Shown one piece after another: positions 9,933-18,392 of a stretch of 64,000 nt of DNA (positions are counted from its first letter, which is position 1; each line of letters opens with the position of its first letter). The translations under genes were made by a program, and so were the position numbers. The DNA is from Rhodospirillales bacterium (lineage in GTDB: Bacteria; Pseudomonadota; Alphaproteobacteria; Reyranellales; Reyranellaceae): contig CP064988.1 of NCBI GenBank assembly GCA_016699855.1, positions 868,001 through 932,000 of the forward strand, given 5' to 3'. The notes under the pieces were generated by a model. The model was not told where the DNA came from, did not search any database, and worked only from the letters and a program-made list of their open reading frames with translations.

Positions 9933-10694
9933 CTACCGGCCGAGGCGGCCGAGGGCGTCGACCAGCGGGGCCGTGGAAACCGTGATCAAGCCCCCGGACG
10001 CGCGGTCCGTGTCGATGATCACGAGGATCGTGCCGACGAACGACAGCGCGGAGACGAACATCACGGCCCAGACCGTGCCGTTGTGCGGCGCGATCATGCC
10101 GAAGAGGGTGTAGATCGCGACGAGCCAGAGCACGACGAGGACGAGGAACGGCGTCGGGATCGAGTTCGTGTCGCGCTCGACCAGCGTCCAGCGGATCGCG
10201 CCGACGTCGCGCGCGAGCGACACGATCTCGGCCTTGAGCGCGCGCTGCTCGTCGTCCCGAGGCGCGAGCCCGCGGACGGCTTGCTGGAATTGCTCGATGA
10301 GCCGCGTCGGCGCGCGTTCGCCCCGCGCGGCGGCGGCGCGCGGCCCCTCGGCGGCGGCCGTCGCCAGGAGCTGCGCGAGTCCGCCGCGGAGCAGCTCGCG
10401 GGCGGCTCCCGCCTCCGGTCCATACCGGGCCAGATCGCTGTCCACGACGAGGATCTTCACGGCGACCTGCATGATGTCGGCGTTCTTCGCGTCGAGCGAT
10501 CCCTTCGCCGTCGACACCAGCATGCCGAGCACCAGCGCCGTGAGCGTCGCGATCACCCCGGCGCCGAGCTTCACGACGTCCTTGGAGTCCTGCGCCAGGT
10601 GGCTCTCGGGAAGCACGCGCTGCAGGGCCAGGCCGAGCGGCATGCCCGCGAAGACAAAGGCGAGGATCACGCCCGCCAAAGCCCACTCCGACAC
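9933..10694 (-). CDS. Bestrophin-like (DUF4239-type) membrane protein
   Basis: A 253-residue membrane protein resembling the family annotated as bestrophin-like domain or DUF4239. It has two hydrophobic segments near the N-terminus (WALAGVILAFVFAGMPLG; GVIATLTALVLGMLVST), a central soluble helical stretch of about 120 residues, and two C-terminal transmembrane segments (FLVLVVLWLVAIYTLFG; WAVMFVSALSFVGTILV). The GTG at 10694 is the start because GGGAGG lies six bases before it. The upstream in-frame region to 10811 runs into the terminator of ompA. Channel function is suggested only by the family name and is not shown. Confidence 0.75.
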   Translation of the reverse strand: MSEWALAGVILAFVFAGMPLGLALQRVLPESHLAQDSKDVVKLGAGVIATLTALVLGMLVSTAKGSLDAKNADIMQVAVKILVVDSDLARYGPEAGAARELLRGGLAQLLATAAAEGPRAAAARGERAPTRLIEQFQQAVRGLAPRDDEQRALKAEIVSLARDVGAIRWTLVERDTNSIPTPFLVLVVLWLVAIYTLFGMIAPHNGTVWAVMFVSALSFVGTILVIIDTDRASGGLITVSTAPLVDALGRLGR

Positions 10695-10803
10695 AGCGAA
10701 CCTCCCGTTCGACCGCCCCACCGCGCCGGCCCCTCGACCGGCGCTGGACCCCGCCGTCGGCTGGAACTCGGCGGCCACCACGCGCGATGATCGCCGCGCG
10801 CCG

Positions 10804-10835
10804 CACAACAAGAAACGGCCGGGTTTCCCCGGCCG
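10804..10835 (-). terminator. Rho-independent terminator of the OmpA-family gene
   Basis: On the minus strand, CGGCCGGG pairs with CCCGGCCG across a 4-base loop (stem at 10816-10823 and 10828-10835), followed by TTTCTTGTTGT. It lies 30 bases past the stop of the OmpA-family gene. This is the clearest intrinsic terminator in the window. Confidence 0.8.
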
Positions 10836-10865
10836 CTCCCTGAAACCTCCGTCGGAGGATCGCGC

Positions 10866-11768
10866 TTAGTTCAGCACGATCTCGACACGACGGTTCTGCG
10901 GCTCGCGGACGCCATCGGCGGTCGCGACCAGCGGCTGGCTCTCGCCACGGCCGACGACCGCGATGTTGGCGGCCGGGATGCCCTCGCGGACGAGCGCGTC
11001 CTTGACGGCGTTGGCGCGGCGCAGCGACAGGGCCATGTTGTAGGCGTCGTTGCCCGAACGGTCGGCGTGACCGGTGACGCCGATGCGGGTCTTCTTACCC
11101 GCGGTCGCGGCGGCGGCGGCCTGCTTGATCGTCGTCATCGCCTGCGGCGTGATGTTCGCCCGGTCGAAGTCGAAGAACACGATGTAGTTGGTCGACGGGG
11201 CCGGCGGCGGCGGCGGCGGCGCGACGCTCATCGCGGGGCCGAACTTGTAGCCGATCATGATCCGGCCGCCGAAGTTCGTGATGTCCTTCTGCGGGACGAA
11301 CACGTTCATCGCGTACAGGTTGGTGCGCAGGAAGAACCCGTCGCCCAGCCCGATCCGCATGCCGATCAGGGCCTGCGCGGCGAACTTGGTCGCGTTCGCG
11401 CTGAGGCCGCCCGACGACGCCTGCAGATAGTCGACACCGGCGCCGAGGCCGAGGTGGAAGCGCCAGTTCGACTCGGGGTTGAACTCGTAGAGGGCGTTCA
11501 ACATGCCGGTCCACTGGTTCAGGCCGGTGCTGGCGACGGTGTTCCGCCGGTAGCCGCCCTCGACCTCGACCATCGGACCGATAAAGTCGTAGCCGACGAC
11601 CGCTGTGATGTTGAACCCGAGCTTCTCGCTCGACGTGCGCGGGAAGTTGACATGGTTCAACCCACCGCCGGCGGCGATGTAGAAGCCGGGCTGATTCATC
11701 TGCGCGCTGACGGACAACGGCGCCGCGATCAGCGCCGCGGCAGCGAGCGCCGCGATCTTCATCTTCAT
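10866..11768 (-). CDS. OmpA-family outer-membrane protein
   Basis: A 300-residue outer-membrane protein linking the outer membrane to peptidoglycan. It has a signal peptide (MKMKIAALAAAALIAAPLSVSAQ) and an N-terminal small beta-barrel (about 25-185). A Pro-rich hinge (APPPPPPAPS) is followed by the OmpA-like peptidoglycan-binding domain (about 200-300), with FFDFDRANIT, GHADRSG and the end motif NRRVEIVLN. AGGAGG six bases before the ATG at 11768 fixes the start; upstream in-frame codons are non-coding. It has its own candidate promoter and a strong terminator, so it is probably monocistronic and well expressed. Confidence 0.93.
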   Translation of the reverse strand: MKMKIAALAAAALIAAPLSVSAQMNQPGFYIAAGGGLNHVNFPRTSSEKLGFNITAVVGYDFIGPMVEVEGGYRRNTVASTGLNQWTGMLNALYEFNPESNWRFHLGLGAGVDYLQASSGGLSANATKFAAQALIGMRIGLGDGFFLRTNLYAMNVFVPQKDITNFGGRIMIGYKFGPAMSVAPPPPPPAPSTNYIVFFDFDRANITPQAMTTIKQAAAAATAGKKTRIGVTGHADRSGNDAYNMALSLRRANAVKDALVREGIPAANIAVVGRGESQPLVATADGVREPQNRRVEIVLN

Positions 11769-11847
11769 CAAAAACCTCCTCGTGGACGAAATGCGCCTGA
11801 CGACGCCGAAAACGGCACCTGAACCGAGTGGCGCCAGCACCGAACCC

Positions 11848-11876
11848 AAGATATGCCGCATCGCACTTCCGGGCAA
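11848..11876 (-). promoter_or_regulatory. Candidate sigma-70-type promoter of the OmpA-family gene
   Basis: On the minus strand TTGCCC (11871-11876) and TATCTT (11848-11853) are separated by 17 bases. Each matches the consensus at four of six positions. Transcription would start near 11840 and leave a leader of about 70 bases. Confidence 0.4.
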
Positions 11877-12127
11877 AGGCCTTTCGCGTCCGGAGAGTCG
11901 TTCTCATGCGACCCGTGGCAAATCCGCAACACCATAGGCGGCGGCGCCCGGAGATTCATCAGTCCGGCCGGATGCCAACAAGGACAACAACCGGCGCCGC
12001 GTCGAGCGTCCGCTCATCGAGCCGACTTCCCACCGCCTGGCGGTTCGGTACACCGCCCTCGGCGGCGAGACTCGCGCACCGGCCAGAAAACGGCGCCGGT
12101 CGGTCTTCCGCCGGCGGCACCGCAGGC
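11877..12127. other. Intergenic region without a recognised gene
   Basis: Space between the end of the DUF3313 lipoprotein gene and the promoter of the OmpA-family gene. The whole gene-free gap is 11769-12127. I see no RNA gene or conserved reading frame; open frames here are antisense or off-frame continuations of the neighbours. Confidence 0.5.
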
Positions 12128-12913
12128 CTACCAGGGGCGGAGCGTGAACGGCCGCGTGTCGTCGATGACCTGGCCGGCGGCGCGGTCGCGATTGACGACT
12201 TTGACGAACTGGTCCGCCCAGTTGTTGATGATCTGGTGCGCATGGCCGTACCAAGTCAGTCCGCGCAGATTGCCCGGCGCGATCACCTGCGCCTCCCGGT
12301 CGGCCATGGCCGCCAGGATCAGACCCGACGAGGCGTCGCGCAGACGCGCCTCGATCGCCACCGTGCTCTTGTCGCCGGCGATACCGCGGACGGCCGAGAT
12401 GCCCAGGCCCACGCCCCACGGAACGTGCTGCAGCATGTTGAGGACGACCTTGCTCGGCACCACTTCGATCAACGCGACCTCGAGCGACAGCGTGTCGGCC
12501 GCCGCGTCGGTCGTCTCGAGCACCCGGAGGCGGCGCTTCGGATCCTCGCGGAACGCCTTCTTGAGGGCGTTCTGGGTGTACACTGCCAGGTTGCGGACAT
12601 CGCTCTCGATCTCGGCGCGACGGACGCCTTCCTGCCACTCCGTCATGCGCAGCATGTGGTTCGTGTCGACGGGCGCCACGTAGAGCTTGCGGTACTTGTC
12701 CCAGTTCAAGTCCGGCCGCCGCCAGACCCTCTGAAACGGCAGCGCGGGGTCGTGGTACATCGGCTCCGCGGCGACGAAGCTGGTCGTCGGCGCCGGCTTC
12801 GCCTTCAGCATGTCGCAGCCGGCGACGCCGACGCCACCGACGACGGCGACCGCGGTTAGCATCCGGCGCCGCGACACGACCACCGTCGGCTCCACGCTCA
12901 TGACAGGCGACAT
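12128..12913 (-). CDS. DUF3313-like lipoprotein
   Basis: A 261-residue predicted lipoprotein. The N-terminus has an arginine-rich stretch (SRRRM) before a hydrophobic segment and the lipobox GVAGC, so it is probably exported and lipid-anchored. The mature part resembles the DUF3313 family (YRKLYVAPVDTNHML; a conserved central region with AIEARLRDASSGLILAAMAD). Start at 12913: GGAAGGAAG lies just upstream, while the ATG at 12931 coincides with that site. It follows the DUF2950 gene by 20 bp and probably forms one unit with it and the DUF3300 gene. Function is unknown. Confidence 0.75.
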   Translation of the reverse strand: MSPVMSVEPTVVVSRRRMLTAVAVVGGVGVAGCDMLKAKPAPTTSFVAAEPMYHDPALPFQRVWRRPDLNWDKYRKLYVAPVDTNHMLRMTEWQEGVRRAEIESDVRNLAVYTQNALKKAFREDPKRRLRVLETTDAAADTLSLEVALIEVVPSKVVLNMLQHVPWGVGLGISAVRGIAGDKSTVAIEARLRDASSGLILAAMADREAQVIAPGNLRGLTWYGHAHQIINNWADQFVKVVNRDRAAGQVIDDTRPFTLRPW

Positions 12914-12933
12914 ATGGGGACTTCCTTCCACGT

Positions 12934-13865
12934 CTACTCGGCGACCGGCTTCCAGGTCGCGTCGGGGTTGAATTCAGCGAGCTGCCGCGCCAGCGCCGCG
13001 GTGTTCGGTCCAAGGTTCTTCTGGTAGACGCGTCCATTGACGCCGACGATGAACGTCATCACGCCGGACTCGCCCCAACGCTCGGGAAACGCGACCATGG
13101 CGTGCCCCGCGATCATGTTGCCGTTGATGACGTAGCCATGGGCGCCGCCGGGCGCCGCCGCGCCTTGGCGCGTGAGGATCCGGAACAGGTAGCCATAGGA
13201 GGGATCACGCTTGACGGCGGCGACGCCGGGCACCGCGGGATCGAAGGCCGCGTTCGCGAACCACGACGGCAGCGGCCCGCGGTCGCTCTGACGCTCGCCT
13301 TCCCAGTACAGCCCGTCACGCTTGCCCGGCGAGCTGCCGAACCGTTGCGCGTACTCGAAAACACCGTCGCCGTCGCGGTCGGCGAGCATGTACTCGAGCT
13401 GCGCGCGGACGTACGCGCCGCACGCCTCGATCGCGGCCAGCTCGTTCTCGCCGACGACGCGGTTGAGGATCTCGTCCTTGCCGGCGACCAGGTCGAACTG
13501 CCACGTCTGGCCGCTGCGCGTGATCGGGATCGCCAGCGGCCACGCGACCTTGCCGATCTGCACGACCCGCGTGTTCTCGTCCTTGGCCACGAGGTTCACG
13601 GCCTCCTCCGCCAACGCGAGGAAGCGCAGGCGTTGCGCAGCTGAACGCTCGGGTTCCGTCAAACCCACGAAGAACTGCGCTTCCGGCCCGAACAGCGACT
13701 TGAACCGCTCGGGGTCGTTGGCCCGAACGGCCTCGACCACGGCGGCCACCGCAGCCTCGGGCGTCGGGAACTCTGCTGCGCCAAAGGCGCCGCCAGCGCC
13801 CGCGCCATCACCGCAGCCGCCATGATCGCGGCGAGCCGGCGGCGGATTGATCCGGAACGATCCAT
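12934..13865 (-). CDS. DUF2950 family exported protein, frameshifted near its start
   Basis: Unknown-function periplasmic protein. Two frames must be joined to make it. The first, from the ATG at 13865 with GGAG upstream, encodes a signal peptide (MDRSGSIRRRLAAIMAAAVM then ARALAAPLAQQ). The second, from about 13775 down to 12934, encodes the mature DUF2950 domain beginning EFPTPEAAVAAVVEAVRAN and containing the conserved DGLYWEGE, GYLFRILT and MTFIVGVNGRVYQKNLG. One base is missing near 13770-13777 (CAGCAGAG where CAGCAGGAG would be expected). Repaired length is 310 aa, normal for the family. The continuous frame from 13878 lacks a signal peptide and starts inside the ribosome-binding site, so I reject it. 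It is tightly linked to the DUF3300 gene, a known recurring pairing. Confidence 0.8.
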
Positions 13866-13867
13866 CG

Positions 13868-15298
13868 TCAGTCTCCAAATCTGTCGCGCGGCGCGAAGTC
13901 CGGCATCGGAGGTGGTTGTCGTCCTAACGCCGGCCACCGCCACCGCCTCCGCCACCGCCGCCGCGACCACCGCCACCGCCACCGCCACCGCCCCCGACCG
14001 CCGCCCTGTCCGGCGGCCGCGCGGCTGGAGGCGCCACGGCTGCTTTGCGCCTGGGTCCGTTGCGTGTTGCCGACATGCTCGAACGCGGAGCGCTGCGGTA
14101 CCCCGGCAGGTCGCGCGGCCGGCGCCTGGGGCCGCGCGGCTGGCGCCTGAGGCCGTGCGACGGCGCCGCCCGGACTGCCGACACCGCCTGGCCGACCCGG
14201 ACCGCCTACCCCTCCAGGGCCACCGGGGCCGCCTACGCCGCCCGGCCCGCCGGGACCACCGACGCTACCGACGCCACCCGGCCCCCCCACGCCGCCGGGT
14301 CCGCCGACGCCACCGGGACGGCCGGGACCACCCACGCCACCGACACCGACGGGCCCGCCGACACCTGCGGGGCGGGTCGACGGCCGGTACCGGTAGGGAT
14401 CAGGACGCCACGGCACGCCGACGCCGGGCGGGTTGTAGCCTGGCGGATTCACGCCCGGGCGATATCCCGGCGGGTTGTACCCCGGTGGGTTGTAGCCCGG
14501 ACGATACCCGGGATAGTACCCCGGGGGACGCGCCCACACCGGCGGATACACGTAGCCGCCGCGCCAATCCCAGTAATCGTCGTCCGCCAGCGCAGCGCCG
14601 AGCAGGATCCCGGCGCCGAACCCGATGAGGCCGGCGGCGGCCACCGTTGAGCCGGAGTAGACCTGCTCGGGATTGTATTGCGGTACGTAGATGACCTCGG
14701 TCTTGGCTGGCTGGATCACGACGGCGCCGCCCTTCTCGAGGACCGTCTGCTCCGGGGTCGACCGCAGCGCGCCGGACTCCTTGGCCTTCTTGCGCAGGCG
14801 CTGGATCGAGTCCGAGACGTCCTTCGGCTGCTCGACGAACGCCTCGCCGAGATCGGTGGTCCAGTCGAGGTCGTCGCTCATCTTCTTGATGAGATCGGGG
14901 AAGCGCGCCATCGACTTGACGCTGATGTCCCAGTCCTGCTTGTCGGCGTCAGTGAAGTCCTGTTTGTCGACCGCGGCCTTGTTCTTGACGATCCAGCGGT
15001 GCGCTTTGACGATGTCGATGGGGTACGCCGACGCCGGCAGCATCTGCGCCAGAAGGGCGTCGGGATACAAGGCGATCGGCGCGAGCATCTTGTCGAGCGC
15101 CTCGGCGCTCAAGAGCTCGGGCTGCGCCGCGGGCGCGGGCGCGGGCGCCGCCGCCGACGGCGTCGCGGCCGGCTGCGCCTGCGCGAACACGGCGGACGAC
15201 GCCGACATCATCGCGAGCAGCGCGATCATCGAAATCGCGCTCGAGCGCATGCGGGGCGGCGACCAACGCGCCGACGGCATCGTGGAGAAGAACGTCAT
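13868..15298 (-). CDS. DUF3300 domain protein with Gly/Pro-rich tail
   Basis: Exported protein of unknown function, 476 aa as read. After a hydrophobic signal segment (ISMIALLAMMSASSAVFAQ) comes the DUF3300 domain (about 60-240: LDKMLAPIALYPDALLAQML, PQYNPEQVYSG). Next is a Tyr/Pro-rich stretch (PGYNPPGYRPG) and a long collagen-like run of GGVGGPGG units. The last 45 residues (RWRWRWRW and onward) look off-frame. One extra C on the plus strand at 13991-13995 would explain this; without it the protein would end in a poly-Gly stretch and RR at 13924, more like relatives (about 457 aa). The start has AGGAG upstream. It is followed by the DUF2950 gene and divergent from the patatin gene. Confidence 0.82.
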   Translation of the reverse strand: MTFFSTMPSARWSPPRMRSSAISMIALLAMMSASSAVFAQAQPAATPSAAAPAPAPAAQPELLSAEALDKMLAPIALYPDALLAQMLPASAYPIDIVKAHRWIVKNKAAVDKQDFTDADKQDWDISVKSMARFPDLIKKMSDDLDWTTDLGEAFVEQPKDVSDSIQRLRKKAKESGALRSTPEQTVLEKGGAVVIQPAKTEVIYVPQYNPEQVYSGSTVAAAGLIGFGAGILLGAALADDDYWDWRGGYVYPPVWARPPGYYPGYRPGYNPPGYNPPGYRPGVNPPGYNPPGVGVPWRPDPYRYRPSTRPAGVGGPVGVGGVGGPGRPGGVGGPGGVGGPGGVGSVGGPGGPGGVGGPGGPGGVGGPGRPGGVGSPGGAVARPQAPAARPQAPAARPAGVPQRSAFEHVGNTQRTQAQSSRGASSRAAAGQGGGRGRWRWRWRWSRRRWRRRWRWPALGRQPPPMPDFAPRDRFGD

Positions 15299-15457
15299 CG
15301 TCGCTCCTTCGGCCAACGGCCCATGACCGCAGGTCGCATCCGGCATCAACGTCGAAGGTGGGTTGATCCATAACGGAAAATCACAGAGGATTGAATCGAT
15401 TTTTCTCAACGCGCCGACGGCCGAATAGCTTCGGCACATGGACCCGGGGGATCGTCG

Positions 15458-16729
15458 ATGTCACTACCTCAGCGGACGCGCGCGGACCGTCCACGATCGA
15501 TCGGTTGGACGCGGTCGTTGGCACGCGCGGCGCGGTTCGGAATCGCGGCCGGCGCCGTGGCGTTGACCGCCTGTTCCGCGCCCGAGCGCCTGACCGCCGT
15601 CCCCGCCGCCGACCAGACGCGCGCCGAGGCCATCGGCATACCCGGCGTCCGCTACTCGTCGCCGGAGCACATGAAGCGGCTCGAGCAGGACGCCTTGGAA
15701 TCGGTGCAGCGGGACCTCGCCCACCGCAAGGCCATGGGCCAGACCGGCCCGCTGCCGGCCGCCGAGTTTCTCGCGATCTCCGGCGGTGGCGAGGACGGCG
15801 CCTTCGGCGCCGGCCTGCTGCTGGGCTGGACGGCGCACGGGTCGCGGCCGACATTCAAGCTCGTCACCGGCGTAAGCACCGGCGCGTTAAGCGCGCCGTT
15901 CGCCTTCCTCGGCCCCAAGTACGACCCCCAGCTCCGCGAGGTCTATACGCGGATCACCGCCAAGGACATCCTGGAGCCCCGTGGCATGCTGCGGGCCATC
16001 TTCAGCGACGCGATGTCGGACACCACTCCGCTGCAGCGCCTGGTCCAGCGGCTGATGAACGCCGACATGATGAAGGACATCGCGGCGGAGCACGCCAAGG
16101 GGCGCATCCTGCTGATCGGATCGACGAACCTCGACGGCCGCCACGGCGTGATCTGGAACGTCACCAAGATCGCCGCCAGCGGCCATCCCGGCGCGCTCGA
16201 CCTGATCCACAGGATTCTCGTGGCGTCGGCGGCCGTGCCGGGCGCGTTCCCGCCGGTCATGATCGACGTCGAGGTCGACGGCAGGCGCTACCAGGAGATG
16301 CACGTCGACGGCGGCGCCACGGCGCAGGTGTTCGTCTACCCGCCGAGCCTCCACGTCGGAGAGTTGTCCCGCCAGCACCAGATCACACGCCAGCGGCGCA
16401 TGTACGTCATCCGCAACGCCCGGCTCGATGCCGACTGGGCGCAGGTCGACCGCCGGTTGATGTCGATCGCCGGGCGGTCGATCTCGTCGCTCATCCAGAC
16501 CCAGGGGGTTGGCGATCTCTACAAGATCTCCGCCGAGGCCAAGCGCGACGGAATCGATTTCAACCTCGCGTTCATCCCCTCGACGTTCAAGGTGGAGCTC
16601 AAGGAGCCCTTCGACACCGTCTACATGAACGCGCTGTTCGAGGTCGGCTACGACCTGGGCAAACGCGGCTACGTCTGGAACAAGGCGCCACCGGGAATGG
16701 CGGGGTCGGCACCGCCCGCCACGCGCTGA
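15458..16729 (+). CDS. Patatin-like phospholipase lipoprotein
   Basis: A 423-residue predicted lipid acyl hydrolase. A signal segment with lipobox-like LTAC places it in the envelope as a lipoprotein. The patatin domain shows the oxyanion-hole loop GGGEDGAFGAG, the nucleophile Ser140 in GVSTG and the catalytic Asp284 in HVDGGA, so the Ser-Asp dyad is intact. GGGGGA six bases before the ATG supports the start. It is divergent from the DUF3300 gene with 159 bp between starts. The substrate is unknown; membrane phospholipid turnover is an inference from the family. Confidence 0.88.
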   Translation: MSLPQRTRADRPRSIGWTRSLARAARFGIAAGAVALTACSAPERLTAVPAADQTRAEAIGIPGVRYSSPEHMKRLEQDALESVQRDLAHRKAMGQTGPLPAAEFLAISGGGEDGAFGAGLLLGWTAHGSRPTFKLVTGVSTGALSAPFAFLGPKYDPQLREVYTRITAKDILEPRGMLRAIFSDAMSDTTPLQRLVQRLMNADMMKDIAAEHAKGRILLIGSTNLDGRHGVIWNVTKIAASGHPGALDLIHRILVASAAVPGAFPPVMIDVEVDGRRYQEMHVDGGATAQVFVYPPSLHVGELSRQHQITRQRRMYVIRNARLDADWAQVDRRLMSIAGRSISSLIQTQGVGDLYKISAEAKRDGIDFNLAFIPSTFKVELKEPFDTVYMNALFEVGYDLGKRGYVWNKAPPGMAGSAPPATR

Positions 16730-17056
16730 GCGCGCCCGCCGCGGCTGTCGTCGGCGACTTCCGCCGTCCCCGGAAATCGCACCGGCGCCGTCTGCCCTGC
16801 CCTTAGGTCCCGACCTGATCGCTCGGCGGGCCATGCCGCCGGCCGATCAACGAGGCGGCGCGCCTCGGCGAGATGAATTCCGGCGCGCGCGGCGCACCGA
16901 GCGCGCCGGTCGGCCACACGCGGCCGGAAGTGCCCGCCCGTCACGGAAGGTCGGGCGCAGGTCCGCCGGCGACGCCCGGCGGATTCCCGGCGCATACCCG
17001 GAAGGTTGCCGGCCTCTCCGACGGCGGACACGACGCCGAGGCCAGAGGTGTCCAGA
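16730..17056. other. Intergenic region upstream of the exporter operon
   Basis: GC-rich stretch between the patatin gene and the regulatory elements of the exporter operon. An open frame runs in phase with the adaptor gene from 16833, but its translation is low-complexity and lacks a ribosome-binding site. I see no gene here. Confidence 0.5.
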
Positions 17057-17088
17057 ACGGGGCAGTCCGGCCCCGTTGACATATGTCA
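17057..17088 (+). promoter_or_regulatory. Inverted repeats upstream of the ABC exporter operon (candidate operator)
   Basis: A perfect stem ACGGGGC/GCCCCGT (17057-17063 and 17070-17076) directly abuts a perfect 12-bp palindrome TGACATATGTCA (17077-17088). A consensus -35 hexamer TTGACA (17076-17081) overlaps the palindrome. No matching -10 lies 16-18 bases away. The first gene starts 75 bases downstream. A dimeric repressor site is plausible but inferred. Confidence 0.4.
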
Positions 17089-17162
17089 TGTACCCGCCGA
17101 CCACGACGCACGATAGAGGCCCCACACGGGCGGAATCGGGATCGCGCCGTGGAGGGGCGATT

Positions 17163-18392
17163 GTGACCGCTGCCGAGTTCCTCAACCGCGCGCGCCGTTA
17201 CCGCTGGCCGCTCGCCGCCCTGGTCGCGGCTCTCGTGATCACGGGCTACTTCGCGCCGGCGGCGATCTCCGGACCACGGGTGGCGGTCTATGTCGCTGCG
17301 CGCCATGACATCGTCCAGACGGTGGTCGCCAGCGGCCGCGTCGAGACGCCGTTCCGCATCGACATCTCCAGTCAGATAGCCGGCATCGTGGCCGAGATTC
17401 CTGTCGACGAGGGTCAGTTCGTGACCGCGGGCCAGCCGGTGATCGTCCTCGACGATCGCGAGGAGGCCGCCAACGCGGACCAGGCCGGCGCCGCCGTCGC
17501 GCAGGCGGAGGCGAAGCTGCGCCAGTTGCGCGAGACGGTACGCCCGATCGCGGAGGAGACCCTCACGCAGACGCGCGCGACGCTTCTGAACGCGAAGCAG
17601 AACGCGGAGCGGGTAGAGGCGCTTTTCGGCCGGGGCGTCGTCCCGCGCGCCCAGGTCGACGAGGCCCGCAAGTCGCTCGACGTGGCGGCCGCGCAACTGC
17701 GCGCCGCCGAGCTTCAGGCCGCCAACCTCCGACCCGGCGGCAGCGACGACGCCATGGCCGAGGCAGCGTTGAGGCAGGCGAACGCGGCGCTGCGCACCGC
17801 CAGGGTGCGGCTCGACCACATGGTGATCCGCGCGACCCGCGACGGCACGCTGATCGAGCGCGCGGTCGAGCGCGGCGAGGTGGTGCAACCCGGAAAGACG
17901 CTGATGGTGCTGGCTCCGGTCGGGGAGACCCGCATCGTCGTCCAGATAGACGAGAAGAACCTCGGATTGCTCGCCATCGGCCAGAAGGCGCTGGCGTCGG
18001 CCGAGGCGTTTCCCCTACGGAGCTTCAGCGCCGACCTCAGCTACATCAATCCCTCGATCGACGCCCAGCGCGGCGCTGTGGCGGTGCGCCTGCGCGTCCC
18101 ATCGCCCCCCCCGTACCTGCGCCAGGATATGACGATATCCGTCGACATAGAGGTGGCGCGGCGCGCCGGCGCGCTGGTGGTGCCGGCCGACGCGGTCCGC
18201 GACATCGCGGGCGCCGCCCCCTGGGTGATGGCGGTGGTCGACGGCCGCGCGACGCGGCGGCCCGTCGCGATCGGCGCGCGGTCGGTCGCCATGGTCGAGA
18301 TTCTCGACGGACTCAAGGCCGGCGACCGCGTGATCCCGGCGACCCGGGTCGACATCGCCGAGGGAAGGCGCCTGCGCGCCAATCCGCCATGA
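17163..18392 (+). CDS. HlyD/MacA-type periplasmic adaptor of an ABC exporter
   Basis: Membrane-fusion protein of 409 aa that would bridge an inner-membrane ABC exporter to an outer-membrane channel. It has one N-terminal transmembrane helix (about 14-32), a lipoyl-like half (GIVAEIPVDEGQFVTAGQPVIVLDDRE), a coiled-coil hairpin (about 95-205, Ala/Gln/Arg-rich), and the second lipoyl half (TRDGTLIERAVERGEVVQPGKTLMVLAP). Beta-barrel and membrane-proximal domains follow. The GTG at 17163 is preceded by GGAGGGG. Its stop overlaps the permease start (ATGA), so translation is coupled. The adaptor-permease-ATPase order matches both MacAB-like and DevBCA-like exporters. No TolC gene is nearby. Confidence 0.9.
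   Translation: MTAAEFLNRARRYRWPLAALVAALVITGYFAPAAISGPRVAVYVAARHDIVQTVVASGRVETPFRIDISSQIAGIVAEIPVDEGQFVTAGQPVIVLDDREEAANADQAGAAVAQAEAKLRQLRETVRPIAEETLTQTRATLLNAKQNAERVEALFGRGVVPRAQVDEARKSLDVAAAQLRAAELQAANLRPGGSDDAMAEAALRQANAALRTARVRLDHMVIRATRDGTLIERAVERGEVVQPGKTLMVLAPVGETRIVVQIDEKNLGLLAIGQKALASAEAFPLRSFSADLSYINPSIDAQRGAVAVRLRVPSPPPYLRQDMTISVDIEVARRAGALVVPADAVRDIAGAAPWVMAVVDGRATRRPVAIGARSVAMVEILDGLKAGDRVIPATRVDIAEGRRLRANPP

Noticed and set aside
13878..13878. Start of the DUF2950 gene at 13878
   Set aside because: The codon lies within the GGAG ribosome-binding site of the ATG at 13865 and the resulting protein lacks the family's signal peptide.
14150..14400. Tandem repeats in the DUF3300 region as a CRISPR or minisatellite
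   Set aside because: The repeats follow the codon phase and encode GGVGGPGG units; there are no spacer-like unique segments.
17076..17104. Complete sigma-70 promoter starting from TTGACA
   Set aside because: No acceptable -10 hexamer at 16-18 bases; kept only as a possible operator with a -35 match.
16833..17162. N-terminal extension of the HlyD-type adaptor
   Set aside because: No ribosome-binding site, low-complexity translation, and it would place the transmembrane helix far from the N-terminus. It also contains the palindromic regulatory site.
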